Source of the DNA: an uncultured Verrucomicrobiota bacterium
Lineage (GTDB): Bacteria > Verrucomicrobiota > Verrucomicrobiia > Limisphaerales > UBA9464
Direction: 5' to 3'
Assembly: GCA_903910585.1 (NCBI GenBank)
Contig: CAIWAH010000190.1
Span: forward strand, 1 to 64,000
Length of the DNA stretch: 64,000 nucleotides
The notes beneath the pieces were generated by a model. The model was not told the origin of the DNA and ran no database searches. It worked only from the letters and a program-made list of their open reading frames with translations. Numbering within the stretch: position 1 is the first letter of the stretch; every line of letters starts with the position of its first letter. The position numbers and the translations under genes are program-made. Shown piece after piece: positions 40,809 to 48,889 of the stretch.

Positions 40809-41399
40809 ATGAAACCACACCATTCGCCCATGCCTGAGCCGAAAACCCGCTGGCCTCACGCACCGCCGCACATCCTCGGTGCGGCGGGAACCTACTTCGT
40901 CACTGCGGGCACCTACCTGCGCCAGCACCACTTTCGGGGACCGGAACGTCTCGCGATTCTTCACCGCGGCCTCCTGTCGGTTGCCGCCGAGTTCGGGTGG
41001 CAGTTGGAAGCGTGGGCGGTCTTCTCCAACCATTACCACTTCGTTGGTCACTCGCCTCCCTCTGTAGAACAAGCTGAATCGCTGCGAGTCATGCTGGGAA
41101 AACTTCACGGCAAGCTATCCGCCTGGGTGAACCGGCTGGATTCAACCGCCGGCCGGAAAGTCTGGCACAACTTCCGGGAGACCCGGTTGACCTTTGATCA
41201 GTCCTTTCGCGCCCGCCTGAATTACGTCCATCAGAACGCGGTTCACCACGGACTGGTGCCCGTGGCCAATCAATACCCTTGGTGCAGCGCGGGGTGGTTC
41301 GAACGCACGGCCACTCCAGCTCAAGTGAAAACGATCTACGGGTTCAAGACCGACCACCTTGAGGTCTATGATGCCTACTCGCCAACACCGGAATGGTGA
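40809..41399 (+). CDS. REP-associated tyrosine transposase (RAYT, Y1 family)
   Basis: A 196-residue transposase. The HUH metal site is HYH in WAVFSNHYHFVGHS, and the catalytic Tyr lies in ARLNYVHQNAVHHGLV. Further family features are AGTYFVTAGTYLRQHHFRG and KVWHNFRETRLTFDQSF. RAYTs cut and join single-stranded REP hairpins and are single-copy domesticated relatives of IS200/IS605. The gene is bracketed by two 105-bp palindromic repeats, 26 bases before the start and 3 bases after the stop, the usual setting for a RAYT and its REPs. It appears intact. Confidence 0.9.
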   Translation: MKPHHSPMPEPKTRWPHAPPHILGAAGTYFVTAGTYLRQHHFRGPERLAILHRGLLSVAAEFGWQLEAWAVFSNHYHFVGHSPPSVEQAESLRVMLGKLHGKLSAWVNRLDSTAGRKVWHNFRETRLTFDQSFRARLNYVHQNAVHHGLVPVANQYPWCSAGWFERTATPAQVKTIYGFKTDHLEVYDAYSPTPEW

Positions 41400-41402
41400 A
41401 TT

Positions 41403-41507
41403 TGGACTGCGGGGCCACGGCCCCGCTTTGGCTCCGCGATGGCGACCGGTGCGACAGCGGATCATTCCTCGGGCGTAGCCAAAGCGGCGTCATGCCGCCG
41501 CAGTCCA
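41403..41507. repeat. 105-bp REP/BIME-type repeat, right of the transposase
   Basis: The ends TGGACTGCGG and CCGCAGTCCA and the inner palindromes GGGGCC-ac-GGCCCC and GGCG-tcat-GCC match the left copy; the middle of the unit has diverged. It ends 8 bases from the cysS stop codon. Confidence 0.85.
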
Positions 41508-41514
41508 AGGCGAG

Positions 41515-42975
41515 TTACGCCCGCTTCAGCTTCGGCCCCTTGGCCGTATCCTCGACCGTCCACCCCTTGGCTTTCAGTTCATTCCGGATCGCGTCGGCGC
41601 GGGCGAAGTCCTTGGCCTTCTTGGCGGCGACGCGGTCGTTGGCGAGGGCGACAATTTCCGCGGGTGCCTCGTCCGAAGCCTTCGTGCCGAGGCCGAACAC
41701 CGAGTCGAGCCTGGCCCACTCCCCCAGCGCGGCCGCGGCGTGGGCGGGTGACAACTGGCCGTCAGCCAACGCCCGGTTCGTGTCCCGCACCCAATCGAAC
41801 ACCACGGCCCAGGCCTTGGAGACATTGAGGTCATCATCCATCGCGGCGATGAAGTCGGCTACCAGTTCAGGCGAGGGCGCCTGAGCGACGGACTCAGGCG
41901 AGGGCGCCTGAGCCACTAGTTCGCGCAGTTTGGCGAGACATTCATCAATCCGTGCGAGCTGCGCCCGGGCACCGTCGAGACCGGCAAGGGTGAAGTTGAA
42001 CGTCTCGCGGAAGTGCGCGCTGAGGAGCAGCGTGCGAACCTCACGGCCGGTGTAACCCTTGGCGAGCAGGTCGCGCACGGTGAAGTAGTTCCCGAGCGAC
42101 TTGCTCATCTTCTTGCCTTCGACGAGCAGATGCGCCCCGTGGAGCCAGTGCTTCACGAACGGCCGGCCAGGCGTTTGCACCCCGGCGCCTTCGCTTTGGG
42201 CGATCTCATCTTCGTGATGCGGGAAGGCGAGGTCCTCGCCGCCCAAGTGCACGTCGAAGCTGGGTCCAAGGATCGTCATGCTCATGGCGCTGCACTCGAT
42301 ATGCCAGCCGGGCCGGCCCTGGCCCCACGGGCTGTCCCAGAACACGTCGCCATCGTCCGGCACGCGGGCCTTCCACAGGGCGAAGTCGGCGAGCGATTCC
42401 TTGTCGTATTCGTCGTTGGCCACGCGCTCGCCGACACGCATGGCGTCGAAATTCAGGTTCACCAGTTGGCCGTAACGGCAGCCGCAGCCGCGGTATTTCT
42501 CGATGCTGAAATAGACCGAGCCGTCGGCTGCCCGGTAGGCGATGCCGCGCTGTTCGAGCTTCTCGATGAGCGCGATGATCTGCGGCATGAACTCGGTTGC
42601 CCGCGGCAGGTGATGCGGCCGGAGGCAGCCCAGTGATTCGAGGTCGCGCAGGAACTCCGCCTCGTAGTGGCCGGTGAACTCCCGGAGCGTTTTGCCCGAT
42701 TCGCGGACGCGGCGGATGATCTTGTCCTCCACATCCGTGATGTTCATGACGTGGTTCACGCCGAAGCCGCGGAACTCCAGGTAGCGGCGCACGAGGTCGG
42801 CGAACACGAAGGTGCGGAAGTTCCCGATGTGGCCGAAGTCATAGACGGTGGGACCGCAGCAATACATCCCGATGGCGGGCCGGCCGGCGGCGTCGCGGGC
42901 GTCGGGAAAAAGCGGTTCGAACGGCTCGACGCGGCGCGTGAGCGTGTTGAAGAGCTGCGGACGGGAATCACCCAT
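41515..42975 (-). CDS. cysS: Cysteinyl-tRNA synthetase
   Basis: A 486-residue class I synthetase. Zinc and HIGH motifs are in MYCCGPTVYDFGHIGNFRTF, then NITDVEDKIIRR, the catalytic-site GRPGWHIECSAMS, HLGGEDLAFPHHEDEIAQSE, and KMSKSLGN. The DALR-type helical end is present. In the helical domain the sequence VAQAPSPES/VAQAPSPEL is a duplication of 27 bases (41867-41913) containing a palindrome. ATG 42975 precedes PQLFNTLTRRVEPF, where homologues begin. It charges tRNA-Cys. Confidence 0.93.
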   Translation of the reverse strand: MGDSRPQLFNTLTRRVEPFEPLFPDARDAAGRPAIGMYCCGPTVYDFGHIGNFRTFVFADLVRRYLEFRGFGVNHVMNITDVEDKIIRRVRESGKTLREFTGHYEAEFLRDLESLGCLRPHHLPRATEFMPQIIALIEKLEQRGIAYRAADGSVYFSIEKYRGCGCRYGQLVNLNFDAMRVGERVANDEYDKESLADFALWKARVPDDGDVFWDSPWGQGRPGWHIECSAMSMTILGPSFDVHLGGEDLAFPHHEDEIAQSEGAGVQTPGRPFVKHWLHGAHLLVEGKKMSKSLGNYFTVRDLLAKGYTGREVRTLLLSAHFRETFNFTLAGLDGARAQLARIDECLAKLRELVAQAPSPESVAQAPSPELVADFIAAMDDDLNVSKAWAVVFDWVRDTNRALADGQLSPAHAAAALGEWARLDSVFGLGTKASDEAPAEIVALANDRVAAKKAKDFARADAIRNELKAKGWTVEDTAKGPKLKRA

Positions 42976-43200
42976 AGGTTGCGGCGCGCAAGGTAGGGCG
43001 CGGCCGCCAAGGGGGAAGCGGGAACTGCGGACGTTCCGGAAGGATCGCTGGGGCCTGTTCGGGACCAAAGGTCGCCCGGCGGCGGGTGGAGACGAAGACC
43101 CCAAATCCCAATGGGTGTCGGGGCCGGGGTCCGTATGCTGCGCCGCACGTCGAGATTGGCACCCGCAATGGGCGGCGCCTTATCCGGCGATTGAACTCCG

Positions 43201-43449
43201 ATGAATGCTGCCGACCTCATGCCGTTCGCCAAGACCGTGAAATCCATCCGCTTCCTCTTTGTCGGACCGTGCGTCCTGGCACTGCTGGTGGTGATCAATG
43301 CCATGACTTCGCCGGGACACTGGTGGGTGAAGTGGCCGGCGCTGGGAATGGGCATCGCCTGGGTGATCAGCCTCTTTCGCGTGCTGCGACTGTTGGTCTT
43401 GGTGGGCGGCATCGGCGCGCTGATCGCGTATCTGCGCCGGCGCCGGTAA
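43201..43449 (+). CDS. Small membrane protein
   Basis: An 82-residue protein with three hydrophobic stretches (about 17-36, 42-60 and 62-77: IRFLFVGPCVLALLVVINAM, WPALGMGIAWVISLF, LLVLVGGIGALIAYL) and an Arg-rich end (RRRR). I do not recognise the family. TATGCT at 43134 could serve as a -10 box, with a 50-base leader. It is convergent with the DUF5690 gene, 4 bases apart. The frame could be chance, but hydrophobic pattern and codon use favour a real gene. Confidence 0.6.
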   Translation: MNAADLMPFAKTVKSIRFLFVGPCVLALLVVINAMTSPGHWWVKWPALGMGIAWVISLFRVLRLLVLVGGIGALIAYLRRRR

Positions 43450-43453
43450 GTCC

Positions 43454-44764
43454 TCAGCCCGGGCGTGATTCGACGGACGGGGAAACCGCGCAGCTGCTCC
43501 TGGAGAAGAAAAGCCCGGCAAGTCCGAACGCGAGGATGGCCAGGCTGAGGGTTGTCGCGGCGGCGGTTTGGAAGAACCCGAGCAGGTTCCCGTCAGGCTT
43601 CAACGCCAGCCGGAAGAGCATGACCCCGACGTATCCAAGGTAGCCGAAGGCGTCGGCCAGATACATGAGGTAGCCAATGTTGCCCTGGTCGCGGGTGAGG
43701 GCGATCAGCCGCTCAAACATGGTCGTGTGGACGGCCACATAGGGCAGGTAGAGCCCAAGGCCGAGCAGCACCATGTAGGGGAATCCTCCGAGGCCGAGTC
43801 TGCGGCCCGCGACGGCCGCCAGTCCGAGCGCGAGTCCGCCGATGGCCACGGCCAGCGAAAGAAAAAATGACCGCCGGTTGTCCCGGACCAAAAAGACGGC
43901 CCCGTTGGCGGCCATGACACCGAGTGCGACCCAGAATTCGGACCGTGTAAACACGCCCGGCTGACCGGTGGTTCCCAAAGCCGCCCAGAGTTCGGGAGCG
44001 AAGTCCGCGCGCAGGCTGCGCAGCACCGTGACCAACAGGTAGGCGGTGGTGATGAGGGCCAGTCCCGGACCATGTCGGCGCAGCCAGCGCAGGCGGTCGT
44101 CGCGGTTCATCGGGGCGCGGGCGGATCGGGCATGGATGTCGGCGTGGTCGGGCGGGGGAATCCGCTGAAGCATCCAGACAAATCCCAAAAGCGGAGCCAG
44201 AAACACCAGTCCGGCCACCGCCGGCATCCACCGTTCGGTCACCCCGGCCCCGAGCAGGGCCGCCCCCACGGACTTGGCGAACCCATCGGCGAGAATGAAG
44301 CTGGCGCACAGTCCGGCAACGAGCGCTTCCGTCATTCTCCGTCCTTCCAGAAATCCAAGCACGAGGCCGAAGACCATCCCCAGCGGCAGGCCGTTGAGGA
44401 ACAGGCCCGCGACATTCCATGGTGTGGGCAGCACGCCGAAGAGCAGCAGTGCCAGTTCCGCGAGCCCGATCAGGGAAAGCAACGTGACCGCCCGCCGTCC
44501 CGGGGGCATCTCCGCGATGACACGGATGCCGATGAACTTCGACAGCGTGTAGCCGAGCACCTGCGCGGTGACGAGCCAGACCTTGAATCCGGCGGGGAAG
44601 TCGGTCCCGGCAAATCCGGCGGCGGTGAACGGTTTGCGGAAGCCATACATGCACGCATACGTGCCGAAGGCGGCAACGATGCTCCAGAGCGCGAGGACTA
44701 GCGGATGCCGCAGTCCGCCGGCACGGACTGAGGTGGTCGTATTCACGGCCAATTGCCCCTCCAT
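43454..44764 (-). CDS. DUF5690 MFS-like membrane protein
   Basis: A 436-residue protein with about 11-12 membrane helices. It opens WSIVAAFGTYACMYGFRKPF, like sugar-phosphate and phosphonate MFS carriers, and continues QVLGYTLSKFIGIRVIAEMP and GLPLGMVFGLVLGFLEGRRM. The end has NIGYLMYLADAFGYLGYVGV. DUF5690 genes are repeatedly found with phnZ-type HD genes, and here the HD gene is 18 bases upstream, so uptake of a phosphonate or related compound is likely. Transport has not been shown for the family. Confidence 0.8.
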   Translation of the reverse strand: MEGQLAVNTTTSVRAGGLRHPLVLALWSIVAAFGTYACMYGFRKPFTAAGFAGTDFPAGFKVWLVTAQVLGYTLSKFIGIRVIAEMPPGRRAVTLLSLIGLAELALLLFGVLPTPWNVAGLFLNGLPLGMVFGLVLGFLEGRRMTEALVAGLCASFILADGFAKSVGAALLGAGVTERWMPAVAGLVFLAPLLGFVWMLQRIPPPDHADIHARSARAPMNRDDRLRWLRRHGPGLALITTAYLLVTVLRSLRADFAPELWAALGTTGQPGVFTRSEFWVALGVMAANGAVFLVRDNRRSFFLSLAVAIGGLALGLAAVAGRRLGLGGFPYMVLLGLGLYLPYVAVHTTMFERLIALTRDQGNIGYLMYLADAFGYLGYVGVMLFRLALKPDGNLLGFFQTAAATTLSLAILAFGLAGLFFSRSSCAVSPSVESRPG

Positions 44765-44782
44765 GGCGGTCAGGGCTGAAGG

Positions 44783-45337
44783 TCAGCGGGGCGCGACCAG
44801 CGACTCCAGCAGGGGGCGATAGTGCGCGAGGTCCGGGGTCGTCATGTCCGGCACCTTCCCCTGGTCATCGTAGCGCCGGACGCGCACGGCGAAATCGTAG
44901 TGGGCACCCAGCTCGAACTCCGCGGCCTCAGTGTCATTCATCGGGCCGCCTTGGAGCGCCAGGCTTTTGCGGGAAGCTTCCGAAAGCCCGTCGTAGTAGC
45001 CCGCCTCCTTCCAGCACAGATAGCGCTTGGAGGCCGCGTGCAGGCGCACCGGTTCCACCACCTCGGCCGGAAACCACTCCTGGAGCCGGTTCGCGCCGAT
45101 GCGCTCGTGGCGGGCGTCCACGCCCTGGTCGGCGATGTCCTCGCCGAGATCGTGCAGCAGGTGGCCATAATCGTGCAGCAGGCAGGCGGCCACCACGGCC
45201 GGAGGTTCGCCGGCCTGCTCGGCAAAGGTTGCGCATTGGAGCGCGTGCTGAAGTTCGGTGACGTGTTCGCCGTAGCTGCGGTGGCCGCGCTCGGCGAAGA
45301 CCCGACAGATTTCATCCACGATGGCGGAAGCTGACAT
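44783..45337 (-). CDS. phnZ: PhnZ-type HD-domain oxygenase
   Basis: A 184-residue HD-domain protein. The features match PhnZ, a mixed-valence di-iron oxygenase that cleaves 2-amino-1-hydroxyethylphosphonate: SYGEHVTELQHALQCATFAE (with the Tyr and Glu of the cap), the metal-binding LLHDYGHLLHDLGEDIAD, ERIGANRLQEWFP, VRLHAASKRYLCWKEAGYYD and SEASRKSLALQGGPMNDTEA. The hydroxylase partner of the known pathway, a 2-oxoglutarate dioxygenase, is absent here. ATG 45337 was chosen by homology; the open frame continues upstream without resemblance to the family. Confidence 0.8.
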   Translation of the reverse strand: MSASAIVDEICRVFAERGHRSYGEHVTELQHALQCATFAEQAGEPPAVVAACLLHDYGHLLHDLGEDIADQGVDARHERIGANRLQEWFPAEVVEPVRLHAASKRYLCWKEAGYYDGLSEASRKSLALQGGPMNDTEAAEFELGAHYDFAVRVRRYDDQGKVPDMTTPDLAHYRPLLESLVAPR

Positions 45338-45402
45338 CGGCCGAGAGTGCTGTCCCCGGGCCGGCGAAGGGCAGCGACGATTGGGTGACAGCGGGGCGAC
45401 AG

Positions 45403-46446
45403 TCAGGGGGCGACACCAACCCGGGCCCAGCGGCCTGACCGCGCCAGTTGCATGGCTTCGCCCAGACGGGCCAAGGGCAGCGGATCCGCGACCAGGTCCG
45501 CCCAAGGATGTTCGGCGGCATGGGCGGCGAGGAAGTCCACCGCGGCCTGGAGGTGGCGCGGCGAGTAGTTGTGGGTGCCGCGCAGGGTGAGGCACTTGCG
45601 AACGACCGTCTCGCCGGTGAGGTCCAGCCGGGTATCGGGATGCACCATCCCGACGAAGGCATAGTGGCCGCCGGGGCGGAGCAAACGGAGGCCCTGGGGG
45701 ATCACGGCCGCAGTGCCCGCCACTTCAATGACGGCATCGGCGACGGCCGACGGGCTGAGCGCCAGTTCATCGGGGGCAAACACCTCGGCGCCGAACCGGC
45801 CCGCCAATACCCGCCGGCCAGGGGTCGGGTCGGTGACCAGAACCCGTTTCCAGCCGAGTTCACGGAGCAGCACCGCGCCGTAGATTCCCAGCAGACCCGC
45901 TCCCTGGATAAGCGCGGTTTCACCGCCCTGGGCAAGGGGTTCGGTAGCGGCAACCATGGTGGCCAAGGCGCAGTTGGCCGGGGCGGCGAGGCGATCCGAG
46001 ACCGAATCAGGAACCGGCACCACGACGGTGCCCGCCCGCAGGACCACATGGGAAGCGTAGCAGCCGTTGAGTCCGGAGCCCGAGCTCAGCGCGGCGTGGC
46101 CGTATTTGAAGAGCCGTTCGCATTTCTGGGGCAGCAGCCAGTCGCGGCAGGGCCGGCAGCTGCCGCAGCTGTCGGCCAGCGTCCAGGTCACCCGTCGGTT
46201 CAGCAGCAGAGGATCCCGGTCTGGTCCTACGGCCACCACGCGGCCGACCGCCTCGTGCCCCAGCACGCTCGGTGCGGGTTCGGTGCGCCGGCCCTCGACG
46301 GTGTGCAGGTCGGAGCCGCAGATCGTGGCGAGGGAAACCGCGACGAGCAGTTCGCCCGGGCCCGGGGCCGGACAAGGGACGGTGCGAAACTCGAAGTCGC
46401 GGTTGGGCCCGAGGAAGACCGCGAGGGTGGCTTGGGGAAGGCTCAT
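45403..46446 (-). CDS. Zinc-dependent alcohol dehydrogenase, phosphonate-catabolism type
   Basis: A 347-residue medium-chain dehydrogenase. The catalytic-zinc residues are in ATICGSDLHTVEGRR and VLGHEAVGRVVAVG. The structural-zinc cysteines are in DSCGSCRPCRDWLLPQKCER. The Rossmann motif is GAGLLGIYGAVLLRELG. The pattern GLNGCYASHVVLRAGT and the chain length fit the group annotated as phosphonate catabolism-associated alcohol dehydrogenase, and it lies one gene upstream of phnZ. The substrate is unproven. Confidence 0.8.
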   Translation of the reverse strand: MSLPQATLAVFLGPNRDFEFRTVPCPAPGPGELLVAVSLATICGSDLHTVEGRRTEPAPSVLGHEAVGRVVAVGPDRDPLLLNRRVTWTLADSCGSCRPCRDWLLPQKCERLFKYGHAALSSGSGLNGCYASHVVLRAGTVVVPVPDSVSDRLAAPANCALATMVAATEPLAQGGETALIQGAGLLGIYGAVLLRELGWKRVLVTDPTPGRRVLAGRFGAEVFAPDELALSPSAVADAVIEVAGTAAVIPQGLRLLRPGGHYAFVGMVHPDTRLDLTGETVVRKCLTLRGTHNYSPRHLQAAVDFLAAHAAEHPWADLVADPLPLARLGEAMQLARSGRWARVGVAP

Positions 46447-47783
46447 GGCCGGGAAAGGCTCTCCTGCCAGCCCACCGGCTGCGTCCAGGCCCGCTTGAAC
46501 GGGAATTCGGTGGAGGGCACCTCTGGCGGGCCGGACGAGGTGACCACCGCCCGGACGTAAAGTTCGTCGCCCCGCAGCGTGTAAGCCGGGGACCGGCCGG
46601 CCACTTCCGCGAACACTTCGCCGATCTGCGGCCCTGACCCCGTCGCGTAGTCCAACGTCGTTTCCAGCACGTTTCCGGCCGCATCCAACCGGGGGCGACC
46701 GTGCAGGTTCGCGCCGCGGCGGGTGCCGATGAACCGGGTGACGAAGCGTTCTCCCCGGCTCGGCGCGATGCGCAGGGACAATCGTCGGGTGCGGGAATCA
46801 AACCTCACATCGGAAAGCGTCACGCCGGTGGAGCCGTAGAAATCGCCCGCATCCATGGCCCGGATCAGGGATTCCGGGCTCAGATGTGGACTCCGGACCA
46901 TGACCCAGGCGCGGCCTGGCTGAGCGCGAAGTTTCGTGCCCTGATAGTCGTGCGAGTCGTCGGTGGCGACCGCATACAGGGGCGCGGCGTTGAAGGCGGC
47001 GAGGCGGAGCGTATTGGCGATGTCCCACAGCACTTCGGTAGGCGGATGAAACGCATCGCCGGGGTCGTTGTCGCCGTCCACGCCGTTCCACACTTCAAAG
47101 AAGCGTTCCTCGATCACCGTCGCCAGGTCCTCGGCGGTTACACCCCACTTGTAGTTGGGATGGTTCACATGCACCAACACCGGGGTGCCGAGGCGCACGG
47201 CGGATTCATTGACGGCGCGAAGCGTCCGGGCGAGCACCTCCGGCACCGTGGCCCCGTCCTGCGTGGGCATCCATTCCTGGAGGTTGATGGCGCCGATGTG
47301 AATCGCCCGTCGGTTGGCGGCGCTGTGGGTGATCTCCTCGGCGGGCATCAGCAGAAACCGGCCCGCGGTCTCCACCCGTGCTCGAACTTCCCCCAGCGGC
47401 TTCAGGCGCACCTGGGGTTCGCCGTTCGTGGGGTTGGTCCGGGTTTCAACCCAGTTGGAGCCGTAACGCCGGAGGTAATTGCCAATGGCATCTGCCGGGC
47501 GTTTCGAAACGCCCCGCCACGGTTCGCCTTTCGCCCGGGCAGCGACATTGGACACGTTCATCCAGCGCCCGCCCTGGCTCAGGACATTGTGGTCCGAAAG
47601 TGCGAGGAAGTGATAATTGTGGGCCCGATACCATTCGGCGACGACCTCCGGAAACTCGTCGCCGTCCGACCACAGGGTGTGGGTGTGCAGATTGCCCTTC
47701 CACCAGCGGGCGGCTGTTTCGGCGGTGGCGGACCACGCCAGCAGCAATCCCGGCAGGGTGAGACGCCAGATCCATCGGGTCAT
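46443..47783 (-). CDS. Secreted PHP-domain metallohydrolase (CehA/McbA-like)
   Basis: A 446-residue protein with a signal peptide (about 1-21, LTLPGLLLAWSATAETA). PHP motifs: WKGNLHTHTLWSDGDEFPEV, HNYHFLALSDHNVLS, MPAEEITHSAANRRAIHIGA, VHVNHPNYKWGV, VWNGVDGDND and YAVATDDSHDYQG. All metal-site His, Asp and Glu residues seem present. It starts the operon and overlaps the alcohol dehydrogenase by 4 bases, so a phosphoester or phosphonate ester substrate outside the cytoplasm is plausible. The gene order suggests coordinated use with PhnZ. Confidence 0.8.
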   Translation of the reverse strand: MTRWIWRLTLPGLLLAWSATAETAARWWKGNLHTHTLWSDGDEFPEVVAEWYRAHNYHFLALSDHNVLSQGGRWMNVSNVAARAKGEPWRGVSKRPADAIGNYLRRYGSNWVETRTNPTNGEPQVRLKPLGEVRARVETAGRFLLMPAEEITHSAANRRAIHIGAINLQEWMPTQDGATVPEVLARTLRAVNESAVRLGTPVLVHVNHPNYKWGVTAEDLATVIEERFFEVWNGVDGDNDPGDAFHPPTEVLWDIANTLRLAAFNAAPLYAVATDDSHDYQGTKLRAQPGRAWVMVRSPHLSPESLIRAMDAGDFYGSTGVTLSDVRFDSRTRRLSLRIAPSRGERFVTRFIGTRRGANLHGRPRLDAAGNVLETTLDYATGSGPQIGEVFAEVAGRSPAYTLRGDELYVRAVVTSSGPPEVPSTEFPFKRAWTQPVGWQESLSRP

Positions 47784-47887
47784 TTGGCGAGTCAAGGGTG
47801 CGGGCCGGAGGTGAGGCAAGCATGAGTCAGTGAAAATTGCGTGGCGGGACGTGACGCGCCGACGGACATCCGCCAAACTGCGCGGGC

Positions 47888-48574
47888 GTGGCTTCTCCAG
47901 CTGCAATTCGATTCTCCCCCGGACCGATGGCCCGCACCGTCCGGGATGCCGGAGGCCGGGTGCTGCCGGTTCCGGATGGCTGGGAGTTGCTCCCGCCCGG
48001 CGACGCTGCCCTGACTCGGCGGGTGAAGGAGGCCGGCGAGTTCTGGGCGGTGGCCGAGCCGGTCGGGCGGAAGGTCTTTTCCCGTGGGATTTGGGCGCCC
48101 GGATCTGTCATCGCGGCAACGCGGGCGGGCCTGGCGGTGGAGCGATCCGATCCGGCGCACGCCCGCAAGCAGGCGGCGGATCGCCAGCGACGGGAACGGG
48201 CCCAGGAGGATTACGCGGCGGATTTCCAACAGGAAGTGATCCGGTTTCTGGCGTTTGCGCCGGTTCATGCTGCCTTCGCCGAACGTCTGGCGGCGGCAGT
48301 CACTGCCCACGCGACGCCGGTGGGAAGCGGCACGGTGGCCCGCACGCAACGAATCCCGGTGGAGGAGCGGGCAGCGGCCGCGGTGATCGCGTGGATGCGC
48401 CACCAGACTACCGGTTATGACTCGCTGGTGATCCCGCGGGTCAAAAGACAACGGCGGGAGGTCCGACGACTGTTGGCCGAACAATCCCGCCGATTGCTCG
48501 ATCGCTACCGGCGCGGGGAAGCCCCCGGGGCGAACTGTCCGCTGGGGCGCGCGCTTGGCATCCGTGCGGTCTGA
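47888..48574 (+). CDS. DUF2293 protein
   Basis: A protein of up to 228 residues, without signal or membrane segments. The C-terminal part (HQTTGYDSLVIPRVKRQRRE and VRRLLAEQSRRLLDRYRRGE) is the DUF2293 pattern; the middle is a basic, helical region. GTG 47888 gives the longest form; ATG 47930 is an alternative. The function is unknown. It is divergent from the PHP operon and convergent with fliN. Confidence 0.7.
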   Translation: MASPAAIRFSPGPMARTVRDAGGRVLPVPDGWELLPPGDAALTRRVKEAGEFWAVAEPVGRKVFSRGIWAPGSVIAATRAGLAVERSDPAHARKQAADRQRRERAQEDYAADFQQEVIRFLAFAPVHAAFAERLAAAVTAHATPVGSGTVARTQRIPVEERAAAAVIAWMRHQTTGYDSLVIPRVKRQRREVRRLLAEQSRRLLDRYRRGEAPGANCPLGRALGIRAV

Positions 48575-48628
48575 GGTCCCAAAAGCTGCCGATGGAAGGA
48601 ATGGCAGCGTTCTGCCGCGCTGGCCCGA

Positions 48629-48889
48629 TCACTTCACGTTGCCGAGCAACTCGGTGATCTTGATGCCGAAGCGGTTCTCCACGACGACGACTTCGCCGCG
48701 GGCGACCCGCTTGCGGTTGACGAGGAGCTCCACCGGGGCGTCCGCGATCTTGTCGAGCTGCACCACGGAGCCGTTGCCGAGCTGGAGCACGTCGCGCATC
48801 GGCAGATGGCAGGAACCCAGTTCGACGGTGACCTCCACCGGAACGTCGAGGAGGATTTCCAGGTTGGGGGAGTCGGTGTGCATGCTCAT
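48629..48889 (-). CDS. fliN: Flagellar motor switch protein FliN
   Basis: An 86-residue SpoA-domain protein: LEILLDVPVEVTVELGSCHL, MRDVLQLGNGSVVQLDKIAD, APVELLVNRKRVARGEVVVV, ENRFGIKITEL. It is a minimal FliN without the N-terminal extension of E. coli FliN, and forms the lower C-ring. It is the last gene of the flagellar operon. Its start overlaps the fliM stop. Confidence 0.92.
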   Translation of the reverse strand: MSMHTDSPNLEILLDVPVEVTVELGSCHLPMRDVLQLGNGSVVQLDKIADAPVELLVNRKRVARGEVVVVENRFGIKITELLGNVK

